DNA from: Pseudomonas sp. TTU2014-080ASC
GTDB taxonomy: Bacteria; Pseudomonadota; Gammaproteobacteria; Pseudomonadales; Pseudomonadaceae
Direction: 5' to 3'
DNA length: 64,000 bases
Assembly: GCF_001446935.1 (NCBI RefSeq)
Contig: NZ_LKKK01000001.1
Coordinates: 1 to 64,000, forward strand
Part shown: positions 58,591-64,000 of the stretch, piece after piece
Numbering within the stretch: position 1 is the first letter of the stretch
Layout: each line of letters opens with the position of its first letter
Position numbers and translations under genes: made by a program
Notes under the pieces: model-generated
Database searches by the model: none
Seen by the model: the letters and a program-made list of their open reading frames with translations, nothing else
Told to the model about the DNA's origin: nothing

Positions 58591-58614
58591 AAAAACCGGC
58601 CTACGCCGGTTTTT
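58591..58614 (+). terminator. Rho-independent terminator after folE
   Basis: Stem AAAAACCGGC (58591-58600) with GCCGGTTTTT (58605-58614), loop CTAC, and the T-run continues past the stem. It lies 6 bp beyond the folE stop. Confidence 0.92.
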
Positions 58615-58911
58615 TATTGCCTGTTATCGCAATTACAGCCTTATCTTGGCGAAAAACCGCCAACACCCCCTCCGAAATTGGGACCTAATGGCGGATATCC
58701 ACCACATCACTTGCCCATAGCTACAATCAGCAGCCGCTCTGTAGCAGGCTGGCACATTTCCTGCCTTCCTCGACCTGCACCTGCCTCTTGGCCCTCCACA
58801 AAGGGCGCACCGCCGGCAGGCAGTCACTGTTAGTAACTGGACGAGCGCGACAGCAATATGTGCGCGCCGACCTAAACTGGTTACTACCCCTACCATGGAA
58901 TGGCATTCCCT
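58615..58911. other. Intergenic region upstream of mqo
   Basis: 297 bp with no supported gene, repeat or strong secondary structure. It must contain the mqo promoter but no -35/-10 pair stands out by eye. Confidence 0.5.
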
Positions 58912-60555
58912 ATGAAAAAAATACTTTTGTCCTTGCTCTGTGTAAGCGTCATCGGTTGCTCCAAGCAGCCAGACGCTGACTCCACCGTCGATGTAGTGCT
59001 CATTGGTGGCGGCATCATGAGTGCCACATTGGGCACCTACCTCACTGAACTGCAGCCAGACTGGAAGGTTGAGGTTTTCGAGCGCCTCGACCAAGTTGCC
59101 GCCGAAAGCTCTAACCCCTGGAACAACGCAGGCACTGGCCACTCCGCCTTTGCCGAACTGAACTACACCTCCGAACAGGCCGATGGCAGCATCGACATCA
59201 GCAAAGCCGTGGCGATCAACGAATCGTTCGAGATCTCAAAGCAGTTCTGGGCCTATCAGGTTACCCAAAAGGTCCTCAACAACCCTTCCAGCTTCATTAA
59301 CAACACACCGCACATGAGCTTTGTATGGGGAGACGACAACGTCGAATTCCTCAAAAAGCGCCATGCGGCGTTGCAACACAGCACCCTGTTCCGTGGCATG
59401 GAATATTCCGAAGACCCGCAACAGATTAAACAGTGGGTACCTCTGATCATGGAGGGCCGCGATCCGAGCCAGAAAATCGCTGCTACACGCATGTCTATCG
59501 GAACGGATGTGAACTTCGGTGAAATCACCCGTCAGCTGTTCAGCTCACTTGCGCAAAAAGACACGGTAAAGATCAACCTGAAGCACGAAGTCCGCGACCT
59601 CAAGCGCAATGCTGACGGAACCTGGAATGTTGTCGTGGCCGATCTCGGCAACGCAGAGGCGGAAAAGGTCGTCAAAGCCAAGTTCGTATTTATCGGTGCC
59701 GGTGGTGCCGCTCTGAAGCTGCTGCAGAAATCCGGTATCAAAGAAGCAGACGGCTATGCGGGCTTCCCGGTAGGCGGCTCCTTCCTCGCCACCAGCAACC
59801 CGGAGATTGTCTCCAAGCACCTGGCCAAGGTGTACGGTAAGGCCTCAGTCGGCTCCCCGCCCATGTCAGTACCGCACTTGGACACCCGCGTGATTGACGG
59901 CAAGAAAGTACTGCTATTCGGACCGTTCGCAACCTTCTCCACCAAATTCCTGAAAAATGGTTCGCTGCTGGATATGTTTGGCGCCATTACCACCCACAAC
60001 ATCAGCCCGATGCTGAGTGCAGGCTGGGACAACATCCCACTTAGCACCTACCTGATCGGCCAACTGATGCTCACGGACGACGATCGCCTGGCTTCGCTGC
60101 GCGAGTACTTCCCAGAGGCTAAAGCGGCCGACTGGAAACTGATCCAAGCCGGACAGCGCGTGCAGATCATCAAGAAAGACCCACAACACGGCGGTGTGCT
60201 GCAGTTCGGCACTGAGGTCGTCAGCGCTGAAGATGGCAGCATCGCAGCCCTTCTGGGCGCTTCACCTGGCGCCTCAACAGCAGCTCCGATCATGCTCTCG
60301 CTGATTGAGAAAACCTTCAAAGAGAAGGTTAAAACGCCGGAATGGCAGGCCAAACTCGCGGAAATTATTCCGACTTATGGTCAGAAGCTGAACGGTAATC
60401 TCGAACTGACCAATCAGACCCGCGCCTGGAGCAGCGAGCGTCTGGGTCTGCCGTTTGTTGAGGTTCAGCCGGAGGGCCGTCCCGTTCCACAAGCCAACAC
60501 GGACGCGACTAGCTCAAACGCCGACTCAGAGAACAGCAAGTCGACGGCACTGTGA
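58912..60555 (+). CDS. mqo: Malate:quinone oxidoreductase with lipoprotein signal
   Basis: 547 aa from ATG 58912; an ATG four codons upstream also exists. Mqo is an FAD enzyme that oxidises malate to oxaloacetate and passes electrons to the quinone pool. The body is typical: FAD motif [34 protein letters not shown], the conserved [13 protein letters not shown] segment and a full-length family core. The N-terminus carries [16 protein letters not shown], a hydrophobic stretch ending in a lipobox (VIGC, Cys16), which predicts a lipid-anchored, exported protein. That is unusual for a cytoplasm-facing enzyme. The C-terminal tail is rich in Ser, Asn and Thr (about 25 residues beyond the core). Confidence 0.93.
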   Translation: MKKILLSLLCVSVIGCSKQPDADSTVDVVLIGGGIMSATLGTYLTELQPDWKVEVFERLDQVAAESSNPWNNAGTGHSAFAELNYTSEQADGSIDISKAVAINESFEISKQFWAYQVTQKVLNNPSSFINNTPHMSFVWGDDNVEFLKKRHAALQHSTLFRGMEYSEDPQQIKQWVPLIMEGRDPSQKIAATRMSIGTDVNFGEITRQLFSSLAQKDTVKINLKHEVRDLKRNADGTWNVVVADLGNAEAEKVVKAKFVFIGAGGAALKLLQKSGIKEADGYAGFPVGGSFLATSNPEIVSKHLAKVYGKASVGSPPMSVPHLDTRVIDGKKVLLFGPFATFSTKFLKNGSLLDMFGAITTHNISPMLSAGWDNIPLSTYLIGQLMLTDDDRLASLREYFPEAKAADWKLIQAGQRVQIIKKDPQHGGVLQFGTEVVSAEDGSIAALLGASPGASTAAPIMLSLIEKTFKEKVKTPEWQAKLAEIIPTYGQKLNGNLELTNQTRAWSSERLGLPFVEVQPEGRPVPQANTDATSSNADSENSKSTAL

Positions 60556-60567
60556 CCCGTTAAACCA

Positions 60568-60597
60568 CTGCAGGAGCCCGAAAACGGGCTGCTGCAG
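60568..60597. terminator. Hairpin between mqo and the DUF3820 gene
   Basis: Long stem CTGCAGGAGCCCG (60568-60580) with CGGGCTGCTGCAG (60585-60597), AAAA loop and one mismatch, between convergent genes. No T-run follows, so termination is unproven. Confidence 0.55.
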
Positions 60598-60605
60598 CAT
60601 CCGCA

Positions 60606-60842
60606 TCATCGACCTTTAAGCGGCTGACGCGGCCTGCTCCGCAGCGGATCAAGCAGACCACTCAGGCCGTTATGATCAATCTCCTGCATTAGGGCCAATA
60701 GCCTGCCGATTTCCCCTTTGGGAAACCCTTCACGGGCAAACCAGTTCAGATAGTGGCCCGGTAAGTCTGCCAATAACCGCCCTTTGTATTTGCCATAAGG
60801 CATTTCGCGGCTGACCAGCAGCAGTAAATCTTCGGGTTGCAT
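60606..60842 (-). CDS. DUF3820-family protein
   Basis: 78 aa from ATG 60842, with AGGA 7 nt upstream; a longer frame to 60914 adds a hydrophobic stretch that lacks its own signals. The motif EMPYGKYKGRLLADLPGHYLNWFAR is typical of the DUF3820 family, once named a putative quorum-sensing-regulated virulence factor. The function is unknown. It is convergent with mqo and divergent from the glutaredoxin-like gene. Confidence 0.85.
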   Translation of the reverse strand: MQPEDLLLLVSREMPYGKYKGRLLADLPGHYLNWFAREGFPKGEIGRLLALMQEIDHNGLSGLLDPLRSRPRQPLKGR

Positions 60843-60972
60843 GACGAATCCTGTTACGGCTATGACACCGGCCAGGATTATGACGATGCAAGCCGGTGTA
60901 AACCACCCTGCCACGCACAGCCGAACTCAGGTAAGCTGCGCGGCCCTTTTTTCACCCAAGGTTTCTCTCTGC

Positions 60973-61344
60973 ATGATTATTACCGCCCTGCGCAAAGGCC
61001 TCGGTCAGTTGATTATCTTCATCGACTGGATCACCCGTCCGGCAAAAATGAAGCGCCCGCAAGCAGCTCAGGCTGCTGTTGAGGTATCAGCCAAATCGCT
61101 AAGCCTGTATCAGTTTCAAGCCTGCCCGTTCTGCGTTAAAACCCGCCGCACCCTGCATCGCCTGAATGTGCCGGTGCAATTGCGCGACGCGAAAGAAGAC
61201 GCACAAGCACGCCTTGAGCTGGAACAGCAAGGCGGCAAGATCCAAGTGCCTTGCCTGCGTATTGAAGACGGCGGGCAGGTCACTTGGCTTTATGAGTCCA
61301 AAGCGATCATTGCTTATCTGAATGATCGCTTTGCCAACGTCTGA
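60973..61344 (+). CDS. Glutaredoxin-like protein
   Basis: 123 aa from ATG 60973; the frame is open upstream but that part overlaps the DUF3820 start. A hydrophobic N-terminal stretch (about 1-22, LGQLIIFIDWITRP) may associate with the membrane. The glutaredoxin fold follows, with the redox motif CPFC in FQACPFCVKTRR, the cis-Pro region IQVPCLRI and the C-terminal LYESKAIIAYL helix. It probably reduces protein disulfides or glutathionylated proteins. Confidence 0.92.
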   Translation: MIITALRKGLGQLIIFIDWITRPAKMKRPQAAQAAVEVSAKSLSLYQFQACPFCVKTRRTLHRLNVPVQLRDAKEDAQARLELEQQGGKIQVPCLRIEDGGQVTWLYESKAIIAYLNDRFANV

Positions 61345-61352
61345 CCCAATAA

Positions 61353-61377
61353 CTGGGGCCATAACAAATGGCCCCAG
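61353..61377. terminator. Bidirectional hairpin between the glutaredoxin and cupredoxin genes
   Basis: Perfect 10-bp stem CTGGGGCCAT (61353-61362) with ATGGCCCCAG (61368-61377), loop AACAA, between convergent stops. Confidence 0.7.
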
Positions 61378-61383
61378 CATGGT

Positions 61384-61872
61384 TTAGCGCGGATTGACCT
61401 TGATCTTGCCGATCATGCCTGACTGGTAGTGACCGGCGATCAAACAGGCAAAGTCAAACGTTCCAGCTCGGTTAAAGGTCCACAACACCTCTCCGGCTTG
61501 TCCAGGATCAACGTGAGACATCCCGGTCTGGCCGTGCTGCATCCCCATACCTTGCAGGACCATGTTGGCGTACTCATCCAACCCCGCCTTTTCCCCCAAC
61601 ACAAATTCATGCTGTACAGCACCCTTGTTAGGCAACACAAACCGTATGGTTTCGCCCTGCTGCACCTCAATCAGTTCAGGACTGAAGCGCATGTTGTCAT
61701 CCATGCTGATTTCAATGGAACGACTGACAGCTGCCGCATCTCCGGCAATCCCCCAGGGTTGCTGCTCAGGAGCTGCCGCGTGATGGTGACTGTGATCCAT
61801 CATCTGATCAGCAGCAACGTGGCTGCTGGCAACACTCAAAAATACAGCCATAGCGATGGCGTTCAGGTGCAT
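61384..61872 (-). CDS. Secreted cupredoxin (plastocyanin/azurin-like copper protein)
   Basis: 162 aa. A signal peptide (MHLNAIAMAVFLSVASSHVAA) and a His-rich segment HSHHHAA follow each other at the N-terminus. The cupredoxin fold ends with the ligand set His in VQHEFV and the Cys-x4-His-x4-Met arrangement of FACLIAGHYQSGM, as in blue copper proteins. GAGGA precedes the ATG. A Met/His-rich insertion (GMGMQHGQTGMSH) could hold further copper. The neighbouring DUF2946-like gene points to copper handling in the periplasm. Confidence 0.9.
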   Translation of the reverse strand: MHLNAIAMAVFLSVASSHVAADQMMDHSHHHAAAPEQQPWGIAGDAAAVSRSIEISMDDNMRFSPELIEVQQGETIRFVLPNKGAVQHEFVLGEKAGLDEYANMVLQGMGMQHGQTGMSHVDPGQAGEVLWTFNRAGTFDFACLIAGHYQSGMIGKIKVNPR

Positions 61873-61954
61873 AATCTATCCTCGAATTAATCCGTATCTG
61901 GCCGATCACACGCCCCGAAGGCACGCACAATCGCCGTTTTTGCGTGACGAATAC

Positions 61955-62317
61955 TTAAACGAGGAGGTATTTGGGAGGCTTATCGGCCAGACCGGGTACC
62001 GTACTGCGCACGGCAAAAGACCAGGCAGTCAATTGTGAAACCGGAATAAACGGCACTGCCAGATTAAGCGAAGACGTCAAAGCCACACCAGCCGGACAGA
62101 AAACGCACAGCGCGCATAAATGACCACCATGCTGGTGAGCCATATCAGCCTGTGCAGCACAGCCAGAGGCCGTCGGGAGAGAATCCTGATGATGCCCCTC
62201 ATGCGCACTGGCTGACGCACAGTTGCCCCCCTGAACAACCATGCGCACACCTGCCATGCTCTGCACGGACAGAGCACTCAGCAACAGCGCAATCAGGATT
62301 AGGCGGATCAGCGGCAT
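61955..62317 (-). CDS. DUF2946-like protein
   Basis: 120 aa. A signal-peptide-like N-terminus (LILIALLLSALSVQSMAG) is followed by a His/Cys-rich middle (EGHHQD, HQHGGHLCALCVFC) and a hydrophobic C-terminal half. This pattern is that of DUF2946 proteins, which occur next to copper-resistance and TonB-receptor genes. It lies 82 bp upstream of the cupredoxin gene on the same strand. Metal binding is inferred from the His/Cys content. Confidence 0.8.
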   Translation of the reverse strand: MPLIRLILIALLLSALSVQSMAGVRMVVQGGNCASASAHEGHHQDSLPTASGCAAQADMAHQHGGHLCALCVFCPAGVALTSSLNLAVPFIPVSQLTAWSFAVRSTVPGLADKPPKYLLV

Positions 62318-62427
62318 AACGGGCTATAAGCAGAAAAAAATAAGCGCTGCACTAAAACACCCTTCATCTGCCTTGTCCACCACCGCCCGTAGGCAAGACG
62401 CGAAGAAGCTGGCTATGATCTGGCCCC

Positions 62428-62829
62428 ATGAACCAATCACTGCCCATTCGCCAGCCTTGCCCTCCAGGCGCCTGCAACTGCGGGCGTGAAGAGCTACTGG
62501 ATAATGCTCAGGCAGACCACCGCATCCTTCTACTGACCCGCAATGAAGAGAAGCGCATGCTGGAGCGTCTGGAGAATCTTGAGAGCCTTGAGCACCTCTA
62601 CCGCATGCAGCAGAGGATGGAGCAACAGTTGGGGATTCGCCTGAGCGTAGAGCCCGGCTATAACGAAGTGCGCAGCATGCGCGGGATTCAAGTTCTGATC
62701 GACGAGCAACCCGGCCTGTGCCGAAAAACCCGCCAGGCGATCCCAACAGCCATTCGCCGCAGCCTGGAGAAGCGCCCTGAGATAGCCTACAGCCTGCTCA
62801 ACGCGCACGACTTGTTGCGCGATACCTGA
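62428..62829 (+). CDS. Conserved hypothetical protein with N-terminal Cys motif
   Basis: 133 aa. The N-terminus has CPPGACNCGREELL, a compact three-cysteine motif that could bind a metal, followed by a long helical region rich in Glu, Arg and Leu (HRILLLTRNEEKRMLERLEN, about 30-70) and a C-terminal segment. No family is recognised with certainty. The minus-strand frame on the same DNA (62324-62746) has a poor composition and is a shadow. It is convergent with the phosphate permease. Confidence 0.75.
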   Translation: MNQSLPIRQPCPPGACNCGREELLDNAQADHRILLLTRNEEKRMLERLENLESLEHLYRMQQRMEQQLGIRLSVEPGYNEVRSMRGIQVLIDEQPGLCRKTRQAIPTAIRRSLEKRPEIAYSLLNAHDLLRDT

Positions 62830-62850
62830 ACCGGAGCGAGTCCGGTTCAG
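62826..62850. terminator. Hairpin between the hypothetical gene and pit
   Basis: Perfect 10-bp stem CTGAACCGGA (62826-62835) with TCCGGTTCAG (62841-62850), loop GCGAG, overlapping the stop of the plus-strand gene. No T-run is present on either strand. Confidence 0.5.
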
Positions 62851-62860
62851 GCAATAACAG

Positions 62861-64000
62861 TCAGCGGAGGAACAGGAAGGTCACCGCCAGATACAAACCC
62901 GCAGCCAGCGACATCGCCACCGGCAAGGTTAATGCCCAGGCCATCAGAATGTTGCGCACGGTACCGGACTGAAGCCCACTGCGGTTCGCCACCATGGTCC
63001 CGGCCACACCCGATGACAGCACATGAGTGGTCGAAACCGGCAGACTAAAGATGTTCGCCAGACCAATCGCCATGGCCGCAGTAACCTGCGCACTCATGCC
63101 CTGAGCGTAAGTCATACCGCCCCGGCCAATCTTCTCGCCAACAGTCAGTACAACCCGCTTCCAGCCGACCATGGTGCCCAGCCCCAGAGACAGCGCAACC
63201 GCCAGTACAACCCAGAACGGAACGTACTCAGTAGTTGCGGTCAGGTCCTGGCGCAGTTTTTCCAGATCGCTCTTCTCCCGCGCTGGCAGCACATCCAGCT
63301 TGGAGACCTTACGCGCTGCATCATCCAGGCACAGCAGATAACGACGCATTTCAATGCGCTGGGCCGGTGGAATGTCCTCGTAATCGTGCACCCCATTGAG
63401 AATGGTCAACAGCGAGGCCAGAGTTGCCTCGGTCTGCTGCGGGTCACAGTGGAACTGCTTCGGCAGATCAGAGCCATTACCCTTGCCCAGAGCCAGATAC
63501 TCAGAGAGCGAATCACTGTTGCGGTGGTAGAAGTCCCCCAGATGGACAGCGGCATCACGGGTGCGGGCAATCTCATAGCCAGTGGCATTAAGATCAACCG
63601 CAAAGTGCGCAGGCACGATACCAATCAGCACCAGCATGATCAGACCAATCCCCTTCTGGCCATCATTCGAACCATGCACAAAGCTCACAGCCATGGCCGA
63701 CGTCACCAGCACCATACGGTTCCAGAACGGCGGGTGCTTTTTACCCTTTTCTTCAATACGCTGCACCGGCGAACTGTGCATGGTTGAGTTGGGTTTCCAC
63801 AGCTTGAGTGCAATCAGCAACAGCGCAGCTACAGCAAAACCGGCCAGCGGCGAGAACAGCAGCGACATGCCGATATCAGTGGCCTTCTGCCAGTTGACGC
63901 CTTCGCCGACGGAAATATCTGTGATCAACGCATTGGCAAGCCCAACACCGAGGATCGAGCCAATCAGCGTGTGAGAGCTGGACGCCGGGATCCCGAAATA
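62861..64000 (-). CDS. pit: Inorganic phosphate permease, C-terminal part (5' end outside window)
   Basis: The last 379 codons of a low-affinity phosphate transporter (PiT family). The frame is open to the window edge, where the conserved IPASSSHTLIGSI motif begins; a second half-motif, LPVSTTHVLSSGVAGTM, lies near the C-terminus. These duplicated S/T-rich motifs bind phosphate and cation. A central cytoplasmic region (about residues 140-250 of this part) separates membrane-helix blocks. The N-terminal portion is missing from the window. Confidence 0.93.
   Translation of the reverse strand, partial: YFGIPASSSHTLIGSILGVGLANALITDISVGEGVNWQKATDIGMSLLFSPLAGFAVAALLLIALKLWKPNSTMHSSPVQRIEEKGKKHPPFWNRMVLVTSAMAVSFVHGSNDGQKGIGLIMLVLIGIVPAHFAVDLNATGYEIARTRDAAVHLGDFYHRNSDSLSEYLALGKGNGSDLPKQFHCDPQQTEATLASLLTILNGVHDYEDIPPAQRIEMRRYLLCLDDAARKVSKLDVLPAREKSDLEKLRQDLTATTEYVPFWVVLAVALSLGLGTMVGWKRVVLTVGEKIGRGGMTYAQGMSAQVTAAMAIGLANIFSLPVSTTHVLSSGVAGTMVANRSGLQSGTVRNILMAWALTLPVAMSLAAGLYLAVTFLFLR

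Noticed and set aside
60839..60914. N-terminal extension of the DUF3820 gene as a membrane anchor
   Set aside because: The extension is hydrophobic but has no ribosome-binding site, whereas ATG 60842 has one and starts the conserved family sequence.
62324..62746. Minus-strand frame of 140 codons overlapping the Cys-motif gene
   Set aside because: Low-quality composition, no domain; the plus-strand frame has a better start and a compact Cys motif.

Overview
The window is a chromosomal segment of a gamma-proteobacterium, almost certainly Pseudomonas in the broad sense. The first 91 bases are the 5' end of a 16S rRNA gene on the minus strand. The block that follows has the Pseudomonas glucose/Entner-Doudoroff layout (edd-glk-gltR-gtrS, gtsABCD-oprB, hexR/zwf-pgl-eda). 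Later blocks (gntR-smc-zipA-ligA, aotJQMP-argR, alkA-MFS-aroC-hydrolase, prmB-Smr-folE) also follow Pseudomonas gene order. No insertion sequence, prophage, CRISPR array or tRNA gene was recognised.

Layout. 1-690: 16S start, leader with boxA, and four evenly spaced tandem promoters. 0.7-6.0 kb: a minus-strand operon of a Tat-exported GMC oxidoreductase, an aldehyde dehydrogenase, an Old Yellow Enzyme ene-reductase and a secreted SrpA-type mini-catalase. 6.4-9.2 kb: a TetR regulator, a DUF4334-like protein and a second, cholesterol-oxidase-like GMC enzyme. 9.3-25.8 kb: glucose uptake and the Entner-Doudoroff pathway, with a GapN-type NADP glyceraldehyde-3-phosphate dehydrogenase beyond eda and no gap-1 in its usual place beside edd. 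26-34 kb: queD, ligA, zipA, smc and gntR. 34.3-35.5 kb: a LysE exporter and a GNAT gene broken by one amber codon. 35.5-39.9 kb: the arginine/ornithine ABC transporter with ArgR. 40.1-42.1 kb: acsA. 42.4-44.3 kb: a two-gene membrane-protein operon. 44.5-51.6 kb: alkA, a PLDc_N-type miniprotein, an acireductone-dioxygenase-like protein without its metal ligands, an MFS transporter, aroC, a secreted hydrolase and small genes. 51.7-60.6 kb: a transporter-fused hybrid histidine kinase, prmB, an isochorismatase-fold protein, an Smr protein, folE and a lipobox-bearing Mqo. 60.6-64 kb: a DUF3820 protein, a glutaredoxin-like protein, cupredoxin and DUF2946 genes, a Cys-rich hypothetical, and a phosphate permease cut by the window edge.

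How the genes work together. Glucose crosses OprB, is taken up by GtsABCD, phosphorylated by Glk and oxidised by Zwf and Pgl, then split by Edd and Eda. Inverted repeats fitting HexR lie before zwf/hexR and before edd. Three TTGTNAC half-sites fitting an OmpR-type regulator (GltR) lie before gtsA. A-rich CA motifs of the Crc/Hfq kind sit just upstream of gtsA and acsA. In the first operon, both the GMC enzyme and the catalase-fold protein carry export signals, which suggests peroxide-producing oxidation coupled to peroxide removal outside the cytoplasm. The least ordinary items are that operon with its TetR-linked neighbour, the metal-ligand-less ARD-like protein, the amber-interrupted GNAT, the rRNA promoter array and the lipobox Mqo.
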